From Sulfolobus tengchongensis (GTDB taxonomy: Archaea; Thermoproteota; Thermoprotei_A; Sulfolobales; Sulfolobaceae): DNA of 64,000 nt. The notes under the pieces were generated by a model. It ran no database searches. It was not told the origin of the DNA and saw nothing but the letters and a program-made list of their open reading frames with translations. Within the stretch, counting starts at the first letter, position 1; the number at the start of each line of letters is the position of its first letter. The stretch covers positions 2,233,337 through 2,297,336 of the forward strand of contig NZ_CP146016.1 in NCBI RefSeq assembly GCF_036967215.1. Reading direction: 5' to 3'. Positions 1 to 9,005 of this stretch are shown in pieces. The translations under genes were made by a program, and so were the position numbers.

Positions 1-495
1 CTAAATACAGATAAAATTATTGTTGCAGATACAAAAACTGCTGATGCAGGGGATGTTGAGGTAGAAATAGCGAAATTAGGTGGTGCGAACGTAATGACAG
101 TTCTAGGAATAATGGATGACTCTACTATTTACTCGGCAGTTAGAAAAGCTAAAGAAGAAGATCTACTTGTTCAAGCTGATCTTATTAACGTTAAAAACAT
201 CTACGAAAGAGCAAAAGAACTGAAACAACTGGGAGTTGATATCATAGGATTGCATATAGGTCTAGATGTACAAAAAAGCAGAGGCATAACTATAGCAGAC
301 CTAAAAAATGAGATAAAGAAAGTATCTGAATTAGGTTTAATATTATCAGTAGCTGGAGGATTAAATAAAGATAGAATAATGGAACTAATAGAACTACCAA
401 TAAATATATATGTGGTGGGCAGTGCGATAACTAAAAGTAAAGAACCAAGAAGAACTGCTGAAGATATAGTTAACATATTAAAGGGCGGAAGATAA
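1..495 (+). CDS. 3-hexulose-6-phosphate synthase, 5' end outside the window
   Basis: The frame is open from base 1 and runs 164 codons to a stop, so the start lies upstream of the window. Visible family signatures are DTKTAD at fragment residues 10-15 (the DxKxxD catalytic motif of the OMP decarboxylase superfamily) and, near the C-terminus, SVAGGL and VVGSAIT, which match the phosphate-binding loops of the barrel. Hexulose-6-phosphate synthase interconverts ribulose 5-phosphate plus formaldehyde and hexulose 6-phosphate. In archaea lacking an oxidative pentose phosphate pathway it supplies ribulose 5-phosphate for nucleotides. No isomerase (PHI) domain follows the stop. A KGPDC or OMP decarboxylase relative cannot be wholly excluded without the N-terminus. 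Confidence 0.8.
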   Translation, partial: LNTDKIIVADTKTADAGDVEVEIAKLGGANVMTVLGIMDDSTIYSAVRKAKEEDLLVQADLINVKNIYERAKELKQLGVDIIGLHIGLDVQKSRGITIADLKNEIKKVSELGLILSVAGGLNKDRIMELIELPINIYVVGSAITKSKEPRRTAEDIVNILKGGR

Positions 496-514
496 TTATA
501 TATGGGGTTTAAAA

Positions 515-982
515 TTGTCACAGCCAGGTCAACAGAAATCTAAAGAATTGAAAATGGTTTCAAAACAAGTCATAAACCCTAGCATATTAAATGAAGATAA
601 AAGGAAATTGCAACTGTTATATATAATAAAACAGATAGGGAAATTAACGGAAAAGTCAATAATAATGTTGTTATATGAACTAAAGCAAAAAGGTATTGAT
701 CTTGGATATCAATTTAATGTAATAGGTAATAACGTCTTTAGCCCAATGGTAAAAGAGGATTTAACTTCACTCTTGTATTTAGGCTTAGTAGAAAACGATC
801 CAATATCTAAGAAAATTAATATATCTAATAATGGAATTGAAACATTAGAGAAAAGTCAATTAGAAGAAGATTTTAAGAATAAATTAGCTCAAACATTAAA
901 TGAAATAAAAACAAAAATAACTGCCTATGATGAGGAATATAACTTAAAAATAAAAAGTGAAATGAAATTGAGAAGAAGATAA
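515..982 (+). CDS. small winged-helix-like conserved protein
   Basis: This is a 155-residue protein that I do not recognise by name. It starts with TTG 17 bases after the hexulose-phosphate synthase stop; ATG at 554 is an alternative that trims 13 residues. Residues about 30-115 read like a winged-helix fold of the YwgA or PadR-like kind: a helical segment with LTEKSIIMLLYEL, a basic turn, a second helix around VKEDLTSLLYLGLV and a strand ending in NNGIETLE. The C-terminal 40 residues are charged and helical and could form a coiled coil. Position suggests co-transcription with the sugar-phosphate gene. A regulatory role is inference only. Confidence 0.6.
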   Translation: MSQPGQQKSKELKMVSKQVINPSILNEDKRKLQLLYIIKQIGKLTEKSIIMLLYELKQKGIDLGYQFNVIGNNVFSPMVKEDLTSLLYLGLVENDPISKKINISNNGIETLEKSQLEEDFKNKLAQTLNEIKTKITAYDEEYNLKIKSEMKLRRR

Positions 983-1004
983 TAAAATTTATATAATTTT
1001 TATT

Positions 1005-1424
1005 TTATATTGTAGATAATGGGCCTCTTCTCTCTCTTTCTTGATGCTCCTCAGCTACTGGCCTAGTCCATATTAATGGATCCAATTTACCCTCTTTACT
1101 CATTTTAGAAATCATTTCTCTGAACTGGCTGGTATGTCTAATATCCAACTCTAATAACTTCTCTAGTAGTTGCCAACTGGTATTCTTCACATCCTCTAAC
1201 ATTTCCCTAGGCATATGTTTTATAACCATTGGATCTTGCAACCATTGATCAAAGGCCTTTAAGGTTCTCATCATATGCTGAAATGCAGTTCTAGATGCTA
1301 ATATTAAATCTAATCTATCCATACTTTCTGTTGGCTCTTTTTTCTCCATATCCTTTAGAGTTGATAACAAATTCTTCTGCAACTTTATCCATTCATCTAA
1401 ATTCCCTATAAATGAACTTTCCAT
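1005..1424 (-). CDS. DUF2153-like archaeal helical protein
   Basis: A 139-residue all-helical, acidic protein containing [34 protein letters not shown] and the C-terminal [12 protein letters not shown] associate this pattern with the archaeal DUF2153 family, but from memory only. I chose ATG at 1424 because GGTG lies eight bases upstream; a TTG at 1457 would add 11 residues without a ribosome binding site. It follows the Trm112-like gene on the same strand, probably in one transcript with the phosphohexomutase. No enzymatic motif is visible and function is unknown. Confidence 0.6.
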   Translation of the reverse strand: MESSFIGNLDEWIKLQKNLLSTLKDMEKKEPTESMDRLDLILASRTAFQHMMRTLKAFDQWLQDPMVIKHMPREMLEDVKNTSWQLLEKLLELDIRHTSQFREMISKMSKEGKLDPLIWTRPVAEEHQERERRGPLSTI

Positions 1425-1467
1425 TACTTTACACCATATTATACTCTCCTCAAACAAATTAATAAGC

Positions 1468-1857
1468 TCATTTTAAACGGAACGGAACACCGTTACTTAA
1501 TATAGTTTTCGGAATTCTCTCCTTATATTTTTCTAAAAACTTTACGTCCTCTTCTTCTTTTCTTAACTTATCTGGTAACATCCTTGGAATTTCGTCAATT
1601 ATTGGATACCATCTATTACAAGACTCACAAAAGAGTAGTCCATCAACTATCTCATGCCTAATGCAATCCTCACATGGAGGTGACGAATTTAAGTCCTTAA
1701 CATAAGAAGACTTAAATGAACAGTACAGTTCACATAAAGGCTTTTTATCTTCTGAACTTAGCTCTCTTTCTACTTCCTTTTCTGAAAAGACATAAAGTTT
1801 AAGTGGGAAATGTTTACACATGGGACATGCAAGTAAATCCATTAATCTATATTTCAT
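1468..1857 (-). CDS. Trm112-like zinc protein
   Basis: The 129-residue protein begins with [14 protein letters not shown] (residues about 8-21) and ends with [21 protein letters not shown] (about 73-93), the two halves of the Trm112 family, in which a small zinc-bound platform activates class I methyltransferases acting on tRNA, rRNA and release factors. Between them is an unusual insert of about 40 residues with a further pair of cysteines (PPCEDC), so up to six cysteines are present. The start overlaps the phosphohexomutase stop by four bases (ATGA), indicating translational coupling. The partner methyltransferase is not encoded beside it. Confidence 0.8.
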   Translation of the reverse strand: MKYRLMDLLACPMCKHFPLKLYVFSEKEVERELSSEDKKPLCELYCSFKSSYVKDLNSSPPCEDCIRHEIVDGLLFCESCNRWYPIIDEIPRMLPDKLRKEEEDVKFLEKYKERIPKTILSNGVPFRLK

Positions 1858-3221
1858 ACTAATTCACTCACTAATTTCTCTAATTCTTGAGCTAATTCTT
1901 TGGATTTATTTTCATCTTTAGCTTCGACTAGTATCCTTATTATAGGTTCTGTTCCACTTTTTCTCACTAAAAGCCAAAAATCATTACCAATTATTTTTAT
2001 CCCATCTATCGTTATTATGTTTCCATATCTTCCGTATTTATTAATTACTTCATTATAAATTTTCTGAATATTAGTATTTTCTGAGATTTTCACTTTAGTT
2101 TTTACTAGATAATACACAGGAAGTCTATTAAATAAACTTGCTGAAGTTTCATTTTCAGATGCCATCATATCTAACATTAAAGCAAAAGACATAGCCCCAT
2201 CTCTTACAGCTTGATGAGGAGGATACATAAAGCCACCATTCTCTTCAAACCCAGCAACTCCCCCTTCTTTAAATAGCATGTGTGCTATATCTACACTGCC
2301 CACTTTGGTCCACTTTACCTCTATATTAAAATTCTTTAAATACTCCTCAACAAGGCTAGAACTGGAAACTGCAGTAAATATACGTTTAGGTAAATTAGGA
2401 GCTTTTACTGAAGCCCAGTATGAGAGTAGTGTACCACTTCTATCTCCCCATTGAACTCTACCAGCAGAATCTATGAAAATTGCTCTATCTGCATCACCAT
2501 CGTGAGCTACAGCTAAATCCACATTTAATTCTCTTGCAACACGGGCAGTTTCCTTAAGGCTATCAAAAGTAGGTTCTGGAGTTCTAGCTGAAAATAATGG
2601 GTCCAAATTTCCATTAATAGTTAAAACCTTACAGCCCAGCTCTCTTGCAACAATAGGTGTAGTTAATGAACCTACGCTGTTTGCAGGATCTATAAGCACT
2701 TTATATCTTTTACTTCTTATCTTATTCACATCAACGTGTGATAGAATACCCTTTACATACACATCTATAACTCTTTTCTCCTTCTTAACATCATTTATCA
2801 ATTCATTCCAATCGACAGAATTAAACCTATTATTAAAATAAATCTCCTCAATCTTATCTTCATCTTCTCTAGATATTTCAATACCATATGGAGAAAGGAC
2901 CTTAATACCATTATACTCAGCAGGGTTATGACTAGCAGTTATGATAACTCCACCATCATATCCCATAGTCTTTACCGCATATTGAAAGGCAGGAGTAGGA
3001 GCCATTCCTGCTTCATAAACAATTACGCCACTACTCAGTAACCCACTCTCTACAGCCTTAAGTAACATATCACCACCTGCTCTAACATCCCTACCTATTA
3101 AAACCCTTGCACCTCTGCCAAAATATGAACCTATAGCCTTTCCTATTTTAAGTGCAAACTCGGGTTGGAGTTCACTATTAGTAATTCCCCTTATTCCATC
3201 TGTTCCAAATAACTTACCCAT
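1854..3221 (-). CDS. phosphohexomutase (phosphoglucosamine/phosphomannomutase, GlmM/ManB type)
   Basis: This is a full-length 455-residue alpha-D-phosphohexomutase. The phosphoserine loop TASHNP is at residues 95-100 (Ser97). The metal-binding loop HDGDADR lies near residue 240, the sugar-specificity loop EENGG near 328, and the phosphate-binding loop RKSGTEP near 420. These enzymes shift phosphate between C1 and C6 of glucose, mannose or glucosamine phosphates and feed nucleotide-sugar and glycosylation pathways. Archaeal members are often bispecific, so the natural substrate cannot be read from sequence. It is the first gene of a minus-strand run continuing into the Trm112-like and DUF2153-like genes. 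Confidence 0.9.
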   Translation of the reverse strand: MGKLFGTDGIRGITNSELQPEFALKIGKAIGSYFGRGARVLIGRDVRAGGDMLLKAVESGLLSSGVIVYEAGMAPTPAFQYAVKTMGYDGGVIITASHNPAEYNGIKVLSPYGIEISREDEDKIEEIYFNNRFNSVDWNELINDVKKEKRVIDVYVKGILSHVDVNKIRSKRYKVLIDPANSVGSLTTPIVARELGCKVLTINGNLDPLFSARTPEPTFDSLKETARVARELNVDLAVAHDGDADRAIFIDSAGRVQWGDRSGTLLSYWASVKAPNLPKRIFTAVSSSSLVEEYLKNFNIEVKWTKVGSVDIAHMLFKEGGVAGFEENGGFMYPPHQAVRDGAMSFALMLDMMASENETSASLFNRLPVYYLVKTKVKISENTNIQKIYNEVINKYGRYGNIITIDGIKIIGNDFWLLVRKSGTEPIIRILVEAKDENKSKELAQELEKLVSELV

Positions 3222-3308
3222 ATAGTACTATAACTATCTTATAAGATATAAAGATAAGCATAGAAATTACGAGAGCTAGCTCTACATTTAACTAAAAATC
3301 GGCCTTGA

Positions 3309-3324
3309 CGTAGAGTAAACTCAG
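3309..3324 (+). repeat. short direct repeat, copy 1
   Basis: The 16 bases cgtagagtaaactcag recur at 4913-4928 with one change (c to g near the end). The two copies bracket the MITE-like element and the VapBC genes. Confidence 0.5.
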
Positions 3325-3402
3325 ATATTGAAAAATATTAGGAAGACTATTTTATCATCTTATTAACTATTTATCTATTAATTGTTATTATTGAAATAAT
3401 TC

Positions 3403-3432
3403 GTTTCATCATGAAGACTAAATTATTTCTAT
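3403..3432 (+). repeat. imperfect 30-base direct repeat, copy 1
   Basis: gtttcatcatgaag, then five bases, then attatttctat. A near-identical 31-base copy is at 4612-4642, on the other side of VapBC. This may be a relic of a transposon end. Confidence 0.5.
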
Positions 3433-3515
3433 ATCTTTTCTCACAAACCCAGAATATTTTGAACTAAGAATATTCCTAAGTCTTTTCAAGAAATTTATAT
3501 ACGTAAAGAACTCTT

Positions 3516-3719
3516 GAGAGTGTCCGAAATGAGAGAAATTCAGTGAATAATTATTTGAAATCTATCCCATTAATGAAAAACTGAATAATACTTAAGTTGA
3601 GCAAATTGACATCTATGTTAGTCAATTTAACCTCAAATTAAGGTGATAACTTGGAACATAGAGTTAATTTTATACTTTATATTAAAATAGGCCGAATTTT
3701 ATGCAATTCGGACACTCTC
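3516..3719. mobile_element. MITE-like element with terminal inverted repeats and tctt duplication
   Basis: The segment of 204 bases starts gagagtgtccgaa and ends with its exact complement ttcggacactctc, a 13-base perfect terminal inverted repeat that continues imperfectly inward. The flanks tctt at 3512-3515 and tctt at 3720-3723 look like a four-base target-site duplication. There is no open reading frame inside, so it is non-autonomous. Size and structure resemble the MITEs known from Sulfolobus genomes, but I cannot assign it to a named family. Confidence 0.75.
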
Positions 3720-3849
3720 TCTTGACTACCTAACGATATAATGTATTTTCAATATTTTTCAGTTAGATAACTTTTAAAATGAGTCTAAGTTAATACTATT
3801 GGGGAAATATTAGATCATTATGGATATTATAGCCTAAATTGGGGATAAA

Positions 3850-3858
3850 TTTAATATA
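3850..3858 (+). promoter_or_regulatory. TATA box of vapB
   Basis: tttaatata ends 22 bases before the ATG of the antitoxin gene, the spacing expected for a leaderless or nearly leaderless archaeal transcript. Confidence 0.5.
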
Positions 3859-3879
3859 AGTGTAATAATAATGTAAATT

Positions 3880-4134
3880 ATGGGATATGTAGCCAAAGTT
3901 GATGATAGAGGAAGAATAAAATTACCAAAAAAGCTAGCCAATTCTAGCGAAGTGATAATAATTGATACTGGAACTTTCTTTATTGGTATACCAATTCCAA
4001 AAGATCCAATTCTAGCTACATCTAATGTTACCAATATAGACGTTGAGGTCTCACAGTTAAAGGAAGCTGCGGATAAGGAAGCCGAAAATGATGCGTTAGA
4101 AAATGCTAAGAAGAAGGGATTTATAGAAAAGTGA
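3880..4134 (+). CDS. vapB: VapB-type antitoxin
   Basis: An 84-residue protein with an N-terminal AbrB/MazE-like swapped-hairpin DNA-binding segment (VAKVDDRGRIKLPKKL, residues 4-19) and an acidic, alanine-rich C-terminal tail, which in VapB proteins wraps and inhibits the cognate PIN toxin. It lies six bases upstream of the PIN gene in the usual antitoxin-first order. The complex is expected to autorepress its promoter. The pair sits in repeat-rich accessory DNA between a phosphohexomutase gene and tRNA-His. Confidence 0.85.
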   Translation: MGYVAKVDDRGRIKLPKKLANSSEVIIIDTGTFFIGIPIPKDPILATSNVTNIDVEVSQLKEAADKEAENDALENAKKKGFIEK

Positions 4135-4140
4135 TTTGAA

Positions 4141-4557
4141 ATGTTACTCGAAAGTGATCTCTTAATAGCTCATCTGAAAACTAAAGATAAGCTAAAAGAT
4201 ATTGCAGACAAACTTCTATTAAAAATTGCTAAAGGTGAACTTACTGTTATCGTAAATAGGGAAATAATTCATGAAATATATTATGTTCTACGCAATTTGA
4301 ATTTTTCTATACAAGATATACTAATTAAGATAGGTGCTTTAAAAAGTATCCCTAACATTGAATGGATCCCAACTACTATAGACACTGATCTCTTAGCTAT
4401 GGCTTTGATGAGTCAATATGGAATAGCTTCCATTTTTGATGCATACAATATAGCCACTTGTTTGCTTTACGATAAAGATAGAACTATTATTTCAACAAAC
4501 CATATATATGATAGGATAAACAGTATAAAGAGAATAGATCCTAGAGACCTTATATAA
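4141..4557 (+). CDS. vapC: VapC-type PIN-domain toxin
   Basis: This 138-residue PIN-domain protein is the probable ribonuclease toxin of the preceding antitoxin. Candidate metal-binding acidic residues are in the expected order: D6 in ESDLLIAHL, E45 in EIIHEIYY, D100 in IFDAYNIA and D124 in the C-terminal NHIYDRI. The length is normal for VapC. VapC enzymes cut specific tRNAs or rRNA and halt growth when VapB is degraded; the RNA target here is unknown. It appears intact, with no frameshift. Confidence 0.85.
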   Translation: MLLESDLLIAHLKTKDKLKDIADKLLLKIAKGELTVIVNREIIHEIYYVLRNLNFSIQDILIKIGALKSIPNIEWIPTTIDTDLLAMALMSQYGIASIFDAYNIATCLLYDKDRTIISTNHIYDRINSIKRIDPRDLI

Positions 4558-4611
4558 ATCTTCATGTCTACTATTAGGGTTTACGTAAATCTTTGTCTGA
4601 AACATACCATA

Positions 4612-4642
4612 GTTTCGTCATGAATGCATAAATTATTTCTAT
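4612..4642 (+). repeat. imperfect direct repeat, copy 2
   Basis: Partner of 3403-3432. The copies differ at about four positions including one inserted base, and both have the same orientation. Confidence 0.5.
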
Positions 4643-4912
4643 TTTTTGACACTTATCTTCATCCCTTATCCTATACAAATCTTATCTTTTAGCCTCATAT
4701 TATAGATATCATAGGTACCTTAAATTCTCATTACTTGGCAGCGCTACGTACTTGTTTTTCCCAAGGGTGAGAGAAATAGGGAAAATCATAGGTTATTTCT
4801 TATCTTTGTTAGAGGATGTGGATAACGAATTTGTATTGAAATATACTAAAATTTTAGAAATATTTTTAATAATTCAGATTTATTTTTCAAGGTGATGATT
4901 TTATGTCTACCG

Positions 4913-4928
4913 CGTAGAGTAAACTGAG
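4913..4928 (+). repeat. short direct repeat, copy 2
   Basis: cgtagagtaaactgag; 15 of 16 bases match 3309-3324, in the same orientation. Confidence 0.5.
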
Positions 4929-5245
4929 AGAAGAGAAATGGCGTTAAGCTTATTTTAATAGAAGTAAGATAATTAACAAGGGGCTCAGCTCGTAACGGGT
5001 TCATCGTGGATCAGCTCTCGCTCCATTCATCGCCATGCCCCCGTTTTCTAATTTCGACTTTTGAAGTATTTAGATCTTTCGGTTTTTATTTTCACTCTAT
5101 TAATATCTCATTAGTAATAATATTACAGTATAAGGCTAAGCAAGCCATCACGCCTTCATCTTCTGTCTACCCTTCTCGTCATCGCCTCAATAATGAAATG
5201 AGATCTGATATGGCAAAGACAATAATAGAAATCCTATGAACATAG

Positions 5246-5610
5246 TTATTCCGTTGATAGTAGGATTATCATATCTGAAATGGGCATAATTTTTGAAACA
5301 GTATAAGATTGTAGTTCAGGGTATTTTTTGAAGATATCGTCTAGTCCTTTAATAAATGCATCAATATAGAGTATAGCATTAGTAAGAGAGTCTGGGATTA
5401 TTACATTTCTAGCTGGAGTCAGTAATTTAGTATATTCATCAAAAGATAATAGTTTAGAAGGATCTTCGGTACGCTATCGCTCACCTCCCTTTTACCGTTT
5501 TTTCAGAAGATACCAGTAAGTAGAAGATATTTCCTTAGGTTTTCCGTATTTTTCATTAATATGTTGTAACATTCTTTTTTTCTAGTGGGTTCATCAATTT
5601 TTTCAGTTAA
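5246..5610 (-). pseudogene. decayed reading frame next to tRNA-His
   Basis: On the minus strand, protein-like segments occur in different frames: TEKIDEPTRKK (about 5580-5607), then after a run of seven A residues MLQHINEKYGKPKEISSTY ending in WYLLKKR (to 5492), then a frame open from 5473 to the stop at 5246 including FDEYTKLLTP and a helical tail. The first parts look like a helix-turn-helix followed by the KLLSxDE type of sentence seen in some archaeal recombinases, but I cannot name the family. It appears broken by at least two frameshifts. Lying just 3' of a tRNA gene, it could be a relic of an integrated plasmid or virus. Confidence 0.45.
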
Positions 5611-5780
5611 TCATCTGGGAACTCCTCACTCCCCGCTAAAAACTGTCAAAAATATCTAACAGAGTTATATGACAGTATTTACTCACTCCCTTAGAAAAAC
5701 TCATATAACAAGTCATATAACAAAAACATCTTACGTAAAATTTCTCTTTCTAGGAACTTTCTTTCAATTTAATATAAAGA

Positions 5781-5857
<77 letters not shown>

Positions 5858-5905
5858 AAGCACTATTCTATATCATTATCCGGCTTATTTTAAACTCTTC
5901 TTTTG

Positions 5906-7135
5906 TTATCTTCTTAGTTCTTCCCTTACTATGTCTAGTATCCTTCTAGCAACAACTGTTTTGAAATTTTTTTCTATTTTCCTTACATTCCCTATTTTGT
6001 CTATTACAATAACTTCATTGTAGTCAGATGAGAAGCCTATATCTTTTCTTCTAACGTTATTAGCAACAATTAAGTCAAAACCATGCCTTTTCATCTTAAT
6101 CTTTGCCTTCTCAATCAACTCCTCATCTGAATTTACAGTTTCTGCAGAGAAACCTACTAAGAAGACTCCATATTTTTTAATATGCTCACTAATTTTGGGA
6201 GTTCTTTCTAATTCTACCTTAGGTATTTCCGTATGACTATCTATTTTTGTATTTGACTTAGTACTAAACTTATAATCAGCAGGCGCACCAGCGAGAATTA
6301 CAGCATCGTACTTAGCTTTTTCTAGATTCTTAGTTACTTCATTTAACATTTCTTCTGTAGATTCTACATGTGATATGTCTTTAACGTATGGCCTTAATCT
6401 AGAGCTTATGGGACCAGAGACTAACTTAACATTAGCACCTCTAAAATAAGCTTCATTTGCAATAGATATTCCCATTGTTCCACTGCTAGGATTAGAAATA
6501 AATCTGACAGTATCAAGATATTCCCTTGTCGGTCCCGCAGTAACCAATATGTTGAGACCAGCTAGGTCTCTTCCTCTTAATATGTATGATGTTATTCTGT
6601 ATGTTAAATATTCCAATTCTGGATAATGTGCTATGTCCCCTACTATATCCGGTTCAATTATTTCTACTCCCATTCCTTTTAGCCTATCTATTGCACTGAC
6701 GACTTGTGGAGATATATACATTTGCAGATGCATAGAAGGGACTACGATTAAGGATTTCTTCATCCCGATGAAGTTTAACGCTGTTACAGTTATTGGCGTA
6801 TCAGCTATTCCATAAGCTATTTTAACTATGGTATTAGCCGTAGAGGGAGATATTATCATTACGTCATTATCTTCTGCTAAAGTAACATGCTCTAAATCGC
6901 CTGTAAGTCTAACATTCACATCATTTCCCGTTGCCCATTTAAACATCTCTGGAGAAATCAGCTTTGAGGCATCCTTACTCATCATAACATTTACTTCTGC
7001 CCCAAATCTCATTAAGTTTCTAGCTAAATCTAAAGACTTATAAATTGCAACACTTCCAGTTACTGCTAATAATATTCTCTTTCCAGACAATTCCTTACTG
7101 ATACTCCCAATTATTTTCTTTGAAGGATGCACCAT
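5906..7135 (-). CDS. coaBC: bifunctional phosphopantothenoylcysteine decarboxylase/phosphopantothenate-cysteine ligase
   Basis: The N-terminal half (residues about 15-180) is the flavin-dependent CoaC domain, with GSVAIYKSLDLARNL and the SPSTANTI segment. The C-terminal half (about 190-409) is the CoaB ligase, beginning LNILVTAGPTREYLD, followed by NPSSGTMG and later AGAPADYKF and ANNV. The enzyme makes 4-phosphopantetheine from phosphopantothenate in coenzyme A synthesis. I chose ATG at 7135 because tttatataatg (7161-7171 on this strand) lies at leaderless-promoter distance; ATG at 7147 would add four residues. It is transcribed divergently from ard1 and their promoters overlap. Confidence 0.93.
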   Translation of the reverse strand: MVHPSKKIIGSISKELSGKRILLAVTGSVAIYKSLDLARNLMRFGAEVNVMMSKDASKLISPEMFKWATGNDVNVRLTGDLEHVTLAEDNDVMIISPSTANTIVKIAYGIADTPITVTALNFIGMKKSLIVVPSMHLQMYISPQVVSAIDRLKGMGVEIIEPDIVGDIAHYPELEYLTYRITSYILRGRDLAGLNILVTAGPTREYLDTVRFISNPSSGTMGISIANEAYFRGANVKLVSGPISSRLRPYVKDISHVESTEEMLNEVTKNLEKAKYDAVILAGAPADYKFSTKSNTKIDSHTEIPKVELERTPKISEHIKKYGVFLVGFSAETVNSDEELIEKAKIKMKRHGFDLIVANNVRRKDIGFSSDYNEVIVIDKIGNVRKIEKNFKTVVARRILDIVREELRR

Positions 7136-7144
7136 GTATGTGTG

Positions 7145-7171
7145 CATATATATTAACTACATTATATAAAG
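7145..7171. promoter_or_regulatory. overlapping divergent promoters of ard1 and coaBC
   Basis: catatatatta (7145-7155) lies 25-35 bases before the ard1 ATG on the plus strand. attatataaa (7161-7170), read on the minus strand, lies 26-35 bases before the coaBC ATG at 7135. Both transcripts would be leaderless and each polymerase would start within the other gene's promoter region. Confidence 0.5.
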
Positions 7172-7179
7172 ATATTGAT

Positions 7180-7683
7180 ATGGAAATCGCTGAAAAGACT
7201 GAAGGAAAAGATTTTGTTATAAGGAATGCAAGAATGGACGATATAGATCAGATAATAAAAATAAATAGAGCAACACTACCTGAAAATTATCCATATTATT
7301 TCTTTGTAGAACATCTAAAGGAATATGGCTTAGCCTTCTTCGTAGCCGTAGTTGAGAACAAGGTAGTAGGATATATTATGCCCAGAATAGAATGGGGATT
7401 TAGTAATCTGAAGCAATTGCCTGCGCTGGTTAGGAAAGGCCATGTGGTTTCCATAGCAGTATTAGAGGAATATAGAAGAAAGGGAATAGCCACGTCTTTA
7501 TTAGAACATTCAATGAGAAGTATGAAGAACGATTATAATGCTGAGGAAGTTTATCTTGAGGTAAGAGTTAGTAATTATGCTGCAATAAGCTTATATGAGA
7601 AACTTGGATTCAAAAAGGTTAAAGTTCTAAAGAATTATTACGCCGACGGAGAAGACGCTTACCTTATGGCTAGATCTTTATAA
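7180..7683 (+). CDS. ard1: N-terminal acetyltransferase Ard1 (RimI/NAT family)
   Basis: A 167-residue GNAT protein very like the Sulfolobus Ard1 enzyme that acetylates protein N-termini, with broad NatA/NatE-like specificity in the studied homologue. The acetyl-CoA-binding motif A is VVSIAVLEEYRRKGIATSLL (residues about 87-106; R/Q-x-x-G-x-A loop RRKGIA). NYPYYFFVEHL and NYYADGEDAYLMAR are typical substrate-side segments. I start it at MEIAEK (7180): an in-frame ATG at 7120 would overlap the divergent coaBC start and add 20 residues absent from the known enzyme. A TATA box at 7145-7155 fits this start. Confidence 0.92.
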   Translation: MEIAEKTEGKDFVIRNARMDDIDQIIKINRATLPENYPYYFFVEHLKEYGLAFFVAVVENKVVGYIMPRIEWGFSNLKQLPALVRKGHVVSIAVLEEYRRKGIATSLLEHSMRSMKNDYNAEEVYLEVRVSNYAAISLYEKLGFKKVKVLKNYYADGEDAYLMARSL

Positions 7684-8173
7684 GTGATTTGAATTTTATC
7701 TCATCTTTTTCCGGATAATACTCCACGTAATATCCCCTATTTAAATTGCCTATAGATATTACTCTGGTCCTACCTATATAATAGTCGCCTTGAATCTCGG
7801 AGTGTGCATGAAAAAGTATCTTAGGTTGATTAGATAAGACTTTAGATAAGACACTTTCTAAACCTATCTTCACACTATCAATAATACCGGTGATCGAATC
7901 TTTTGGAGGATAATGTGTAACTACGATATCAGATGAAAAATCGGAAGATATATTTAAAATTCTAGTAAAATATCTTCCACTATTACGTAAATATTTCAGA
8001 ATTGAAACGTCCTCCATTTCTCCGATTATACCTTGAAAATTTCTTATAAATTGAGGGCACTCTATATCTCCTAAACCTATAAAAAGATCTGTATCAAAAT
8101 TGTTAAGTAATTCTATTAAATTTATATCACATTGAAAACCTGCTATCAAAGTTATTTTTCTTATACCACTCAT
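7670..8173 (-). CDS. metallophosphoesterase-like protein
   Basis: This 167-residue protein keeps a reduced calcineurin-like phosphoesterase pattern: GLGDIECPQ (residues about 34-42, the GD motif), VVTHYPP (about 84-90, the GNH/H-type position) and FHAHSEIQG (about 120-128, the GHxH position with A replacing G). The first metal motif DxH is not obvious near the N-terminus (AGFQCDIN), so activity may be altered. It overlaps the CitG-like gene by about 46 bases and is last in a four-gene overlapping minus-strand run, suggesting a linked function. Its 3' end overlaps that of ard1 by 14 bases. Confidence 0.7.
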   Translation of the reverse strand: MSGIRKITLIAGFQCDINLIELLNNFDTDLFIGLGDIECPQFIRNFQGIIGEMEDVSILKYLRNSGRYFTRILNISSDFSSDIVVTHYPPKDSITGIIDSVKIGLESVLSKVLSNQPKILFHAHSEIQGDYYIGRTRVISIGNLNRGYYVEYYPEKDEIKFKSLIKI

Positions 8174-9005
8174 CTAGATAATATATACCTAATGCTGAGG
8201 CTATAAGATCAGCTGTTGATCCTGGATTAAACCTATTTTCAACCAAATATTCATTAAGCAGATTTAACTCATGAGAAGATGGACAATCGGAAATCATTCG
8301 AGCAAACTTCGATACCTTAAGTGCAACAGAAGCACCATATTTTTTGAATATTAACGTATCTGGGTATTCTGAAAGAATGCGTATAAAAGCCCTTTGAATA
8401 TCATTTTCAAATCCACATTTTCTCTCTTTTATAATCTTATACGCTTCAAAAGTTATGAAGTATTCATTTGTAATATTTAATGCTAAAATATCATATTTAG
8501 ATGAAAATTCCATAAGTTTAAAAAAATCTATATTTTCTATTTCCCTATAATCCATTGAACTTAACTTACCTAGATAAGTTAAACTTAGTTCCCTTAAGGC
8601 TTTAATAAACCACCCAGCTTCATCAGTTCCTAAGCGTTTTAGAACATAGCCTACTCCTCTTTTTAAGCTAAAGACATCTTTTACTGCAATTGATTCATAC
8701 GCAATTGGTGCCAACAACATATAGGTACCAAAGAGTTGATACTCAAATCCAAGCCTTCTAGCTCTGATTACTAAGTCGTATAATGTATCATATATCCTCT
8801 TTATCCCTTTAACCCTTCTCACGCACAGCTCTCTATAATATTGGCTTGATAATGTAGCACTTCTTACAAGATCAATGTATTTTACGTTAGCAAGATCTTG
8901 GAACCTACTGGCATTGCCTGGTTTAAAAACATACGATTCAACCAATGAGGCTTGAGCCAGAATATAAGCAATTTCATTACAAAGGTTTAACGTATCCTCT
9001 AACAT
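8127..9005 (-). CDS. CitG-like triphosphoribosyl-dephospho-CoA synthase family protein
   Basis: The N-terminus carries ASLVESYVFKPGNASRFQDL (residues about 19-38), the signature of the CitG/MdcB family, and the C-terminus has FNPGSTADLIASAL, the conserved final motif. CitG makes the prosthetic-group precursor of citrate lyase from ATP and dephospho-CoA. No citrate lyase or malonate decarboxylase gene is visible here, so the substrate is probably different or the product has another use. Archaeal paralogues are uncharacterised as far as I know. Start ATG 9005 is preceded by GGGGAT; TTG at 9017 is possible. It overlaps both neighbours. Confidence 0.8.
   Translation of the reverse strand: MLEDTLNLCNEIAYILAQASLVESYVFKPGNASRFQDLANVKYIDLVRSATLSSQYYRELCVRRVKGIKRIYDTLYDLVIRARRLGFEYQLFGTYMLLAPIAYESIAVKDVFSLKRGVGYVLKRLGTDEAGWFIKALRELSLTYLGKLSSMDYREIENIDFFKLMEFSSKYDILALNITNEYFITFEAYKIIKERKCGFENDIQRAFIRILSEYPDTLIFKKYGASVALKVSKFARMISDCPSSHELNLLNEYLVENRFNPGSTADLIASALGIYYLDEWYKKNNFDSRFSM

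Larger units (their letters stand above)
3222..3879. other. AT-rich non-coding gap with repeat remnants
   Basis: No plausible gene is seen. The stretch holds a MITE-like element (3516-3719), two short repeats that recur on the other side of the VapBC genes (3309-3324 and 3403-3432), and the VapB promoter near 3850. Together with 4558-5782 it forms the main accessory patch of the window. Confidence 0.6.

Noticed and set aside
5006-5239. 77-codon plus-strand frame near tRNA-His
   Set aside because: Composition changes along its length and there is no start signal; the minus-strand relic next to it is more protein-like.
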